A stretch of 13,207 nucleotides of DNA from NCBI GenBank assembly GCA_030608245.1, contig JAUWEO010000021.1, forward strand, positions 1-13,207, read 5' to 3'. Below are positions 8,192 to 13,207 of this stretch, in pieces (position 1 is the first letter of the stretch; each line of letters opens with the position of its first letter). A program made the position numbers and the translations under genes. Source of the stretch: Candidatus Latescibacterota bacterium (GTDB taxonomy: Bacteria; Latescibacterota; MVCY01). Below the pieces are notes generated by a model. It made no database searches. It was not told the origin of the DNA and was given only the letters and a program-made list of their open reading frames with translations.

Positions 8192-8761
8192 ATGAGGGTA
8201 GTTGCCGGAGAAGCTAAAGGGCGTATCCTTAAATCTCCCAAGGGCTTAAAGACTCGCCCTGCCACCAACAAAATAAAGGAGGCTATTTTTGATATACTTG
8301 GTTGCAGAGCCAAGGATGCTTATGTGTTGGACCTTTTCGCTGGATCGGGCAGTTTGGGCATCGAGGCCTTAAGCAGAGGGGCTCGAGAGACGATTTTCGT
8401 TGATGTTAGCCCACAGGCTGTAGATACCATCGAGAAGAACCTCAAGACACTCCGATGGGAGCACAGGGCCAAAGTCCTCTGCGTCAAGTCCTGTGCGGCG
8501 ATAAAAAAACTGGCGGACAAGGAACAGAGATTCGACATTATCTTTTCTGATCCCCCTTACAGCCAGCGAATATCAACCCGGATATTAGGAGAGCTTTCCA
8601 CCTCGGATATGCTGGCAGTGGAAGGAGTGGTGGTGACCAGGTTCAGGAAGGACGAACAGGTGCCCGATACTGTAGCCAGCTACAGAGCGATTGTTAGGAA
8701 AACTTACAGAGACAGCAGGGTGGCATTCTGGATAGCCAGCCCTGCAGGGGGAGAGGATTAG
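8192..8761 (+). CDS. rsmD: 16S rRNA (guanine(966)-N(2))-methyltransferase RsmD
   Basis: SAM-dependent methyltransferase that modifies G966 of 16S rRNA in the assembling 30S subunit. The 189-residue length is normal. It starts MRVVAGEAKGR, then LKTRPATNKIKEAIFDIL (the conserved RPT..kvREalF region). The SAM-binding motif LDLFAGSGSLGIEALSRGA lies at about 46-64, the acidic FVDVS at 69-73, and the catalytic N-methyltransferase motif DPPY at 120-123. Near the C-terminus the usual YGDT-like motif reads YRDSRVAFW, a small departure. It stands directly before coaD, a pairing seen in very many bacterial genomes, which supports both calls. The 102-nt gap upstream holds nothing I recognise. Confidence 0.94.
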   Translation: MRVVAGEAKGRILKSPKGLKTRPATNKIKEAIFDILGCRAKDAYVLDLFAGSGSLGIEALSRGARETIFVDVSPQAVDTIEKNLKTLRWEHRAKVLCVKSCAAIKKLADKEQRFDIIFSDPPYSQRISTRILGELSTSDMLAVEGVVVTRFRKDEQVPDTVASYRAIVRKTYRDSRVAFWIASPAGGED

Positions 8762-8790
8762 CCCTAAGTGTTGCATTTTGAGACTACAAG

Positions 8791-8862
8791 CACACAGAGA
8801 CAAATTTACAAAAAGGGACAAGTTTCAACTTTTTCAATGTATTTCTTTGGGAACTCTGTGTG
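8791..8862. repeat. 9-bp inverted repeat with AT-rich core, between rsmD and coaD
   Basis: CACACAGAG (8791-8799) is exactly complementary to CTCTGTGTG (8854-8862), separated by 54 nt. Inside lies a second complementary pair, AAAAAG (8810-8815) and CTTTTT (8829-8834). The arrangement could be a worn dispersed intergenic repeat or MITE-like element, or an RNA hairpin in the rsmD-coaD transcript. It is not a classical terminator because no U-tract follows the outer stem. No flanking target duplication was seen. Confidence 0.4.
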
Positions 8863-8907
8863 AATTGCAAGTTTTTGGCTAACTTCTCCTCGTATCCTTT
8901 ACTGAGG

Positions 8908-8915
8908 AAAGGAGG
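8908..8915 (+). promoter_or_regulatory. Strong Shine-Dalgarno for the TTG start of coaD
   Basis: AAAGGAGG, essentially the full anti-16S complement, ends 5 nt before a TTG codon at 8921. The next ATG in frame lies far inside the conserved domain, so TTG must be the start. Confidence 0.75.
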
Positions 8916-8920
8916 CTAAT

Positions 8921-9409
8921 TTGAAGAAAGCACTATATCCAGGTGCTTTTGACCCGATAACATACGGGCATTTAGACATCATAGGGAGGGCTATTTCCGT
9001 TTTCGACCGGCTGGTTGTCTTGGTTGTCTCCAGTCCCCCAAAGTCCTTTCTTTTCTCTGTTGAACAGCGGGTAGATATGGTAAAGCAGACCACTGCCCAC
9101 TGGGATAAAGTCTCCGTGGAGTCATTTGACGGGCTGTTGGTGGATGAAGCCCGACGCCGGAATATCCACACTGTCATCAGAGGATTGAGGGCCATGACCG
9201 ATTTCGAATATGAGTTCCAGATGGCCTTGACCAACCGAAGTCTGGACCCCGATTTTGAAAGCGTATTCCTTATGACCAATAACGAATACAGCTATCTGAG
9301 TTCCACTCTGGTTAAGGAGATAAGCAGACTGGGTGGAGATGTGAGCAAATTTGTGCCCCCGTATGTAGAAAAAAAGCTGCAGGAGTTCTATACAAAAAAA
9401 CGGAAGTGA
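8921..9409 (+). CDS. coaD: Phosphopantetheine adenylyltransferase (CoaD)
   Basis: Penultimate step of coenzyme A synthesis: 4'-phosphopantetheine plus ATP gives dephospho-CoA plus pyrophosphate, in the cytoplasm. The 162-residue length fits the bacterial hexameric enzyme. It opens with KKALYPGAFDPITYGHLDII, carrying the nucleotidyltransferase TYGH motif (14-17) that binds ATP phosphates. Further family marks are EQRVDMV, the IRGLRAMTDFEYEFQMA block (about 87-102), and EYSYLSSTLVKEI (about 122-134), the second ATP-binding motif. Translation starts at TTG behind a very strong Shine-Dalgarno. It follows rsmD after 159 nt; that gap contains an inverted repeat and no clear promoter, so its expression may depend on the upstream transcript. 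Confidence 0.96.
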   Translation: MKKALYPGAFDPITYGHLDIIGRAISVFDRLVVLVVSSPPKSFLFSVEQRVDMVKQTTAHWDKVSVESFDGLLVDEARRRNIHTVIRGLRAMTDFEYEFQMALTNRSLDPDFESVFLMTNNEYSYLSSTLVKEISRLGGDVSKFVPPYVEKKLQEFYTKKRK

Positions 9410-9423
9410 GGAACGGTTCGCTG

Positions 9424-9508
9424 CACTGATTGTGACATTTGATTCGGCAACAATTCCCCGGTAGGGCGACCGGTCATCCCCTGGAGGAGGTTTGAAGTCA
9501 CCGCAGTG
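9424..9508 (+). other. Folded intergenic element between coaD and the NYN-domain gene
   Basis: An outer helix can form from CACTG (9424-9428) with CAGTG (9504-9508), then across a small internal loop GTGAC (9432-9436) with GTCAC (9497-9501). Inside is a GC-rich core: CCGGT (9458-9462) pairs with ACCGG (9469-9473), or alternatively the 8-nt palindrome GACCGGTC (9468-9475) is flanked by AGGG/CCCT. It is richer in GC than its flanks. It may be a small RNA, a cis-regulatory leader of the downstream gene, or a worn copy of the palindromic repeat at 13135-13163. No known RNA family was recognised. Confidence 0.4.
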
Positions 9509-9525
9509 ATCTTGCGTAATTGTAG

Positions 9526-9558
9526 GCTTAACTCACACAAGCATTTAAGGGAAAGGAG
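9526..9558 (+). repeat. Leader motif copy 1 (shared with 10148-10168)
   Basis: GCTTAACTCA (9526-9535) and AGGGAAAGGA (9548-9557) occur here 12 nt apart, just before the TTG start at 9567. Both 10-mers recur exactly, 1 nt apart, before the next gene. AAAGGAG (9552-9558) serves as Shine-Dalgarno with 8-nt spacing. Confidence 0.5.
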
Positions 9559-9566
9559 TAGGTAAG

Positions 9567-10091
9567 TTGGAAGAGATATTAGTTGACGGTCATTATATGC
9601 TTTTGGCTGTGCCGCGGTTCTCTAAACTGGTTTCTTCTGATCAGCCAGAGGAGGCCAGAGATGAGCTAATCCGCAAACTTGAAGGCTACCGAAAGGTCAG
9701 CGGTAAGGTAGTGAGTGTCGTTTTCGACGCATCCCTTGCATCCACTTACGAGAAGACAGGGAAAATCTCCAAAGTCAAAGTCTTCTTTACCAGAGAAAAG
9801 CAAAATGTGGCTTCGGCCATAAAAGCCTTAGTTAGACAGAAGATGCGCAAGGGTTCAGTCAGGGTAGTAACTGCTGACGAAAGGTTAGGAAAGGCAGTTG
9901 AGAAATTGGGAGCTAAACATCTGAACAACTTCGATTTCCTTGAGAACGGGCCACAGACCAAAGCAACCTCAAGACTTGATAGTTCAAAAGCTTACGGGAA
10001 GGTTCCCATATTCAAAGCCCTGGACTCCAAAAGTCTCAGCGCCCTCAGAAAATATAAGACGACTCTCAAGCAACGGGTGAAAAGCAGCTAA
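9567..10091 (+). CDS. NYN/PIN-fold domain protein, YacP-like, divergent active site
   Basis: A 174-residue protein resembling the YacP/NYN family of PIN-fold ribonucleases, which act on RNA through a cluster of acidic residues. Visible matches are the first strand ILVDGHYMLL (Asp7; families usually read DGYNLL), ARDELIRKLEGYRK, the strand VVSVVFDAS (Asp54), and VRVVTADERLGKAVEKLGAKHL (Asp104) followed by NFDFL. The stretch that should carry the TADD-like acidic pair instead reads KQNVASAIKALV (78-89), and the Asn after the first motif is replaced, so catalysis may be impaired or rearranged. About 45 basic, Ser/Lys-rich residues form a C-terminal tail. Start is TTG with AAAGGAG at 8 nt. Assignment is by pattern only and moderately sure. 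Confidence 0.65.
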   Translation: MEEILVDGHYMLLAVPRFSKLVSSDQPEEARDELIRKLEGYRKVSGKVVSVVFDASLASTYEKTGKISKVKVFFTREKQNVASAIKALVRQKMRKGSVRVVTADERLGKAVEKLGAKHLNNFDFLENGPQTKATSRLDSSKAYGKVPIFKALDSKSLSALRKYKTTLKQRVKSS

Positions 10092-10147
10092 AAAACGATA
10101 GCAGGCCATCGAGTCATTGGATTTGTAGATATGGCTTCGCCCTACAA

Positions 10148-10168
10148 GCTTAACTCAGAGGGAAAGGA
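10148..10168 (+). repeat. Leader motif copy 2 (shared with 9526-9558)
   Basis: GCTTAACTCA (10148-10157) and AGGGAAAGGA (10159-10168) repeat the two blocks found before the previous gene, here almost fused. AAAGGA lies only 2 nt from the ATG at 10171, too close to work well; GAGGG at 10158-10162 has a better 8-nt spacing. Confidence 0.5.
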
Positions 10169-10170
10169 CT

Positions 10171-10803
10171 ATGGCTGAGGTTTCTGGTGGAGCTAAGCTC
10201 TTGGAAGACGAAAAGAGCGAGATAAGACGAAATCTTCTAGCTCAGCGAAAGGGTCTGTCCAGAGACCAAATTTGGCATAAAAGCGGGTTCATCATAGATA
10301 AACTGCTGAGCTTTCCCTTGTACAGAAGAGCTAAGGCGATCCACTGCTATGTGTCATTGTCCAAGCTGGGAGAGGTGGATACTTACGGTCTAATTAGACA
10401 GACACTGGAGGAAGGAAAACGGGTCGTAGTGCCGGTCACTGATTTTGAAAGGAGAACGGTCAGCTGTTCACAGATAAGAAGTCTTGAAGAGTTAGAAGAG
10501 AAACCTTCGGGTTTGAGAGAGCCAAAGCAAGAGTACCTGAGGTCCATCGACCTGAAGCTTATTGATTTAGTTATCCTACCTGGGGTGGCATTTGACCTCC
10601 GGGGCAACCGGATAGGTATGGGAGGAGGATTTTACGACCGTTTCTTATCCGAACTTGCTGTTTTTTCGTGCTCGCCTTCTTCGGTTGCTCTGGCCTATCA
10701 GTTTCAGATAGTGGATCGAATTGAACCTGATTCCCAAGATATGAGAGTGGAATGGATAATCACTGAGGAGAGGATATACAAGGCAAGCAGTCTGAAGGAA
10801 TAG
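10171..10803 (+). CDS. ygfA: 5-formyltetrahydrofolate cyclo-ligase
   Basis: ATP-dependent enzyme converting 5-formyltetrahydrofolate to 5,10-methenyltetrahydrofolate, returning an inhibitory folate to the one-carbon pool in the cytoplasm. The 210-residue protein shows the N-terminal EIRRNLLAQRKGLS helix, CYVSLSKLGEVDT (about 59-71, the ..S...EVdT substrate region), KRVVVPVT, and the family signature ILPGVAFDLRGNRIGMGGGFYDRFL (about 135-159) with its glycine-rich MGGGFYDR loop. The end VALAYQFQIVDRIEPDSQD, then WIITEE, matches the usual C-terminus. The ATG at 10171 is the only sensible start; the first 15 or so residues are an unconserved extension. It sits 79 nt after the NYN gene and 77 nt before the FAH-family gene. 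Confidence 0.93.
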   Translation: MAEVSGGAKLLEDEKSEIRRNLLAQRKGLSRDQIWHKSGFIIDKLLSFPLYRRAKAIHCYVSLSKLGEVDTYGLIRQTLEEGKRVVVPVTDFERRTVSCSQIRSLEELEEKPSGLREPKQEYLRSIDLKLIDLVILPGVAFDLRGNRIGMGGGFYDRFLSELAVFSCSPSSVALAYQFQIVDRIEPDSQDMRVEWIITEERIYKASSLKE

Positions 10804-10838
10804 GGCAGAGTTGTAGCAGAGTGGGGGAGAAGATGTCC

Positions 10839-10868
10839 TTTAGCTTTTAATGAAACAAGACAGCTAAA
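10839..10868 (+). promoter_or_regulatory. Hairpin beside the Shine-Dalgarno of the FAH-family gene
   Basis: TTTAGCT (10839-10845) and AGCTAAA (10862-10868) form a 7-bp stem with a 16-nt loop, ending 1 nt before GAAAGG (10870-10875). An alternative pairing of CCTTT (10837-10841) with AAAGG (10871-10875) would cover the ribosome-binding site. There is no following U-tract. Function is inferred and weak. Confidence 0.3.
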
Positions 10869-10880
10869 CGAAAGGTAAAT

Positions 10881-11858
10881 ATGCGATTGGCTACAGTTGA
10901 AGCAAAAGGCAAAGAGAGGCTATGTCTGTATTCAGGGCAGAAGCTGACAGATCTGAATAGAGGGTATGCCCTGTATGCCCAAAAAGTGGGCAGACTGACG
11001 CCCTTTGAAAGACAGCTAAATATGCTGCAGTTCTTGGAGCTGGGAGAACAGGCAATCAGAGCAGCCCGAAAAGTGGCTGAATTCTTGGAAGATGTTCTAT
11101 CAGGCACAGAAGTCTCCGATCCTTTGGGCGAGGAGGTTATTTTCTCTTCCCAGGAGGTTAGGTTTTACCCGCCTGTTCCTCGACCGCCCAAGATACTCTG
11201 CCTGGCCGGCAACTATGTAGAACACATAACAGAGTCAGGTTGGAAGCAAATAAGGAGAGAACAAACCACCCCTTGGGTATTTCTGAAACCGCCCACTACC
11301 ACTCTTATAGGCCACAAAGAGCAGATCTTGCTTCCTAAGGTTTGGAGAGATATCGATTGGGAGGTAGAATTGGCGGTAGTAATTGGGAGATCAGGGAAAT
11401 ACATCTCGAAAGAGCAAGCTGAGCATCATATAGCAGGCTATACCGTTTTCAACGACATCTCCGCCAGGGAACTGGAACTGAAGAAAGGGCGAGAATCTCG
11501 GGAGTGGGATCCCTTCTTTGATTGGTTTCACGGAAAGTGTATGGACACCTTTGCCCCCTGTGGCCCCTGTATTGTCTTGAAAGAGCAAATTGAAGATGTG
11601 CAGAACCTCTGTATCCGACTGAAGGTCAACGGAGAGGTAAAACAGGATTCCAGTACTGCAAATATGCTGTTTCCCGTGTCAGAGGTCATCGAATTTATCT
11701 CTCAGATAATGACTCTGGAGATAGGAGACATAATCGCTACTGGTACTCCCTCGGGGACCGGTGCTCCACGGGGAGAGTTTTTGAAGCCCGGCGATGTCGT
11801 AGAAGCCGAGGTCGAAAGTATCGGTACATTGATAAATCCTGTGGGAGAAGAAACCTGA
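10881..11858 (+). CDS. Fumarylacetoacetate hydrolase (FAH) family protein
   Basis: Metal-dependent cytoplasmic enzyme of the FAH fold, which hydrolyses, hydrates or decarboxylates small 2-oxo or 2,4-dioxo acids. The 325-residue chain has an N-terminal domain of about 100 residues and a full catalytic domain: PKILCLAGNYVEHITESG (about 103-120, with His115), the metal-binding DWEVELAVVIG (Glu161, Glu163), AGYTVFNDISARE (Asp192), GKCMDTFAPCGPCIV (about 218-232) and GDIIATGTPSGTG (about 282-294). All expected metal ligands are present. Exact substrate cannot be read from sequence; family members include acylpyruvases, oxaloacetate decarboxylases and aromatic-catabolism enzymes. No catabolic gene cluster surrounds it, so a metabolite clean-up role is possible. 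ATG start with GAAAGG at 5 nt. Confidence 0.92.
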   Translation: MRLATVEAKGKERLCLYSGQKLTDLNRGYALYAQKVGRLTPFERQLNMLQFLELGEQAIRAARKVAEFLEDVLSGTEVSDPLGEEVIFSSQEVRFYPPVPRPPKILCLAGNYVEHITESGWKQIRREQTTPWVFLKPPTTTLIGHKEQILLPKVWRDIDWEVELAVVIGRSGKYISKEQAEHHIAGYTVFNDISARELELKKGRESREWDPFFDWFHGKCMDTFAPCGPCIVLKEQIEDVQNLCIRLKVNGEVKQDSSTANMLFPVSEVIEFISQIMTLEIGDIIATGTPSGTGAPRGEFLKPGDVVEAEVESIGTLINPVGEET

Positions 11859-11888
11859 AAGCACAAGAGATCAACCCTCTTTTCTCTC

Positions 11889-11923
11889 CCCTGTGTTGTT
11901 GGGAACAAAACTCAACAACAGGG
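11889..11923 (+). promoter_or_regulatory. Hairpin overlapping the lipoprotein gene's Shine-Dalgarno
   Basis: CCCTG (11889-11893) pairs with CAGGG (11919-11923), and TTGTTG (11896-11901) with CAACAA (11913-11918), giving 11 bp with a 2-nt bulge and an 11-nt loop. The 3' arm includes most of the AGGGAG ribosome-binding site (11920-11925). The stem could block translation, or with the following TCATTTTT act as a weak terminator after the FAH-family gene. Confidence 0.5.
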
Positions 11924-11931
11924 AGTCATTT

Positions 11932-12651
11932 TTGGATAAAAGGTTTCTAAATATCGCGATTCTTCCGCTGTTCTTTTTCCTTCTGCAATGTGGACAACCC
12001 TATCATGGGCTGCCTAATGTGAGAATTGTCACCCTGGAGACTTCGGAAAAAATTGGGCCATTTGAAGAGGTAAAGACACAATGGACAGCTAACTTTACTA
12101 TACCTGATCCCTTATTCAAGGAGTCAGATTCTAATCTGCCACCTTTTTTGAAGCCTCACGACCTGGGGTTGGTCAAAGTTGCAGCTGCGCTTTATGGAGA
12201 AGAGATGATAAATGCCTGGGTCAGGAAAACCTGTGAAGAAGAATCGCTCTCCTGCGAAGAAGCATACAAGAAATATGAGGATAAACACCACTCTGAAGAC
12301 CAATTCAGGATAGAACTGAGGCTCCAATCTCACTTTTCAGAGCATTCCCTGGAACCAGAACTCTGGACAATATATCTGGAAGATGATCAGGATGTGATGT
12401 ACGAGCCCTTAGCCGTTCAGAAGGGAGAGGTCAGCACAGAAGAGAGGGAGATCTATTCGCCACACTCCAATTTGCCCATCGAAATCAGCCAGATACGCCG
12501 AACTGTGAACCTGTATTTTCCTCGGGTGACCTTCTTTGGCAAAAGGCTTTTGGACAAACAGACAAAATATCTCCGGCTGGTTTTATCTTACCAGAAGAGA
12601 CCCGTGGGTGAGGCAAAATGGTTTTTTGATCCCAAGAGAAGCAAGAAGTGA
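11932..12651 (+). CDS. Predicted lipoprotein, unknown function
   Basis: A 239-residue protein I do not recognise. It begins MDKRFLNIAILPLFFFLLQCG, a short lipoprotein signal with Cys20 as the likely lipidation site; Gln at -1 is unusual but the hydrophobic core and position fit. The mature part is hydrophilic, rich in Glu and Lys, with a region predicted to be helical around 100-130 and beta-like sequence toward the end (TVNLYFPRVTFFG, LRLVLSYQKRPVGEAKWFF). Start TTG at 11932 is preferred over upstream GTG/TTG codons from 11893 because AGGGAG lies 6 nt before it and the signal peptide then begins at residue 1. It lies 73 nt after the FAH-family gene. Attachment to the periplasmic face of the inner or outer membrane is inferred; a partner is not evident. 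Confidence 0.75.
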   Translation: MDKRFLNIAILPLFFFLLQCGQPYHGLPNVRIVTLETSEKIGPFEEVKTQWTANFTIPDPLFKESDSNLPPFLKPHDLGLVKVAAALYGEEMINAWVRKTCEEESLSCEEAYKKYEDKHHSEDQFRIELRLQSHFSEHSLEPELWTIYLEDDQDVMYEPLAVQKGEVSTEEREIYSPHSNLPIEISQIRRTVNLYFPRVTFFGKRLLDKQTKYLRLVLSYQKRPVGEAKWFFDPKRSKK

Positions 12652-12691
12652 TTGGAGTGGTGGCTATTGTTCAACGATCGAGAGAGGCTAA

Positions 12692-13045
12692 ATGGATCCA
12701 GAGGAGAAACTTTCAGAGAAGATAGAAGAACTGGTTGCAAGAAGTGGCAGGTATGACCAGCAAGCGTATTTTTTTGTCTATCTTGGCTTAGAGTACACGC
12801 TTAATGAACTTCCCGTTAGGCGACACATAACCGCCAGAGAGCTATTGGAGGGGATCAAGGAATATGCCAAGGAGTTATATGGCCCTATGGCCAAGACTGT
12901 CTTTGAGTGCTGGGGGATAACAGGGACCGAGGACTTCGGTCGGATTGTGTTCGCTTTAGTGGACGCTGGCTTGATGGCAAAGAGGAAAGAAGATGACCTG
13001 AAAGACTTCGAAGATGTCTACGATCTGGAAGAGGAGTTTGGCTGA
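12692..13045 (+). CDS. Minf_1886 family conserved protein
   Basis: A 117-residue soluble protein matching, from memory, the small uncharacterised family called Minf_1886 (first noted in Verrucomicrobia and Planctomycetes). Conserved blocks are YDQQAYFFVYLGLEYTL (about 21-37), RRHITARELLEGIKEYAKELYGPMAKTVFECWGI (about 43-76, with its invariant-looking YGPMAKTV..EWG core, here CWG), TEDFGRIVFALVDAGLM (79-95) and an acidic end, DFEDVYDLEEEF. The length is normal and the chain complete. No catalytic motif is evident and its role is unknown. ATG start with AGAGAGG about 4 nt upstream. It lies 40 nt after the lipoprotein gene, so they may be co-transcribed, though the proteins seem unrelated. Confidence 0.85.
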   Translation: MDPEEKLSEKIEELVARSGRYDQQAYFFVYLGLEYTLNELPVRRHITARELLEGIKEYAKELYGPMAKTVFECWGITGTEDFGRIVFALVDAGLMAKRKEDDLKDFEDVYDLEEEFG

Positions 13046-13134
13046 AAGGAGCCATCAGTGATTATTCAAATTCTGTCTAACAATAGAACCTCGCACAACA
13101 CCTCACTGCATCCAATTGAATTCGCGTACTTGAA

Positions 13135-13163
13135 GTAGAGACGACCCGGCGGGTCGTCTCTAC
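13135..13163. repeat. Perfect 13-bp-arm palindrome, REP/MITE-like
   Basis: GTAGAGACGACCC (13135-13147) and GGGTCGTCTCTAC (13151-13163) are perfect complements around a GGC loop. The composition and the GTAG...CTAC ends resemble dispersed palindromic intergenic repeats known from many environmental genomes. No U-tract follows, so it is a poor intrinsic terminator. Confidence 0.7.
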
Positions 13164-13187
13164 CATAGGGCTTAATACGAGGAGAGG

Positions 13188-13207
13188 ATGAAAATTCTAC
13201 AGAAGCT
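13188..13207 (+). CDS. Possible 5' end of a further gene (partial)
   Basis: An ATG at 13188 opens MKILQK and runs off the edge. GAGGAG (13179-13184) lies just upstream, though the 3-nt spacing is short. Too little sequence to name a product; the call rests on start context and on strand agreement with the preceding genes. Confidence 0.4.

Noticed and set aside
8899..9279. 126-codon minus-strand frame opposite coaD
   Set aside because: Covers the well-conserved coaD sequence on the other strand; no ribosome-binding site and composition typical of an antisense shadow.
9410..9566. tRNA or SRP/6S RNA in the gap after coaD
   Set aside because: No TTCGA arm or CCA end, no cloverleaf, and none of the conserved bases of those RNAs.
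10124..10147. Hairpin TTGTA-GATAT-GGC-TTC-GCC-TACAA before the cyclo-ligase gene
   Set aside because: Short interrupted stem with a 5-nt bulge and no following T-run; not distinguishable from chance.
10738..10770. Cyclo-ligase reads DSQDMRVEW where some homologues have an HD motif, as a possible active-site loss
   Set aside because: That position varies among known enzymes of the family, and the glycine-rich ATP/substrate signature is intact.
13135..13163. Palindrome as an intrinsic terminator
   Set aside because: The stem is strong but no T-run follows on either strand, so a REP-like repeat fits better.

Overview
The window looks like a chromosomal segment of an uncultured, diderm (Gram-negative-type) bacterium of moderate GC content. 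An LptF/LptG permease implies an LPS-exporting outer membrane. A full-length SprA-type type IX secretion translocon points to the Fibrobacteres-Chlorobi-Bacteroidetes (FCB) superphylum or a neighbouring candidate phylum. The SprA is much shorter than Bacteroidota examples, and the neighbourhood (ComEA-like, pseudopilin-like, rsmD, coaD, a Minf_1886-family protein) does not look like a Bacteroidota sprA locus. I infer a deep-branching candidate phylum; the exact lineage cannot be fixed from the sequence alone. Half of the genes appear to start with TTG or GTG, each behind a good Shine-Dalgarno sequence.

Layout. Positions 1-1221 (minus strand) hold most of an LptF/LptG permease, with an apparent one-base frameshift in an A7 run, and it runs off the left edge. 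A 470-base divergent intergenic region follows, with a strong sigma-70-like promoter and a structured leader of about 245 nt. Positions 1692-7316 are sprA (1874 aa). Immediately downstream on the same strand are a membrane-anchored ComEA-type helix-hairpin-helix protein, a small pseudopilin-like membrane protein, rsmD and coaD. Next come a divergent NYN/YacP-like PIN-fold protein, 5-formyltetrahydrofolate cyclo-ligase, a fumarylacetoacetate-hydrolase-family enzyme, an unrecognised lipoprotein and a Minf_1886-family protein. The right edge has a perfect 13-bp-arm palindrome and probably the first codons of another gene.

How the genes fit together. LptF/G, SprA, the pseudopilin-like protein and the lipoprotein are envelope functions. 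RsmD, CoaD and the cyclo-ligase are housekeeping (ribosome modification, CoA synthesis, folate salvage). All genes from sprA rightwards are on the plus strand with gaps of roughly 20-160 nt, so one or several overlapping transcripts are plausible; I found no convincing intrinsic terminator between them.

The most noteworthy points are the T9SS translocon in a non-classical setting with a long structured leader, a PIN-like protein lacking part of its expected acidic site, folded intergenic elements at 8791-8862, 9424-9508 and 13135-13163, a hairpin covering the Shine-Dalgarno of the lipoprotein gene, and the lptF/G frameshift. No tRNA, rRNA, CRISPR array, transposase or phage gene was seen.
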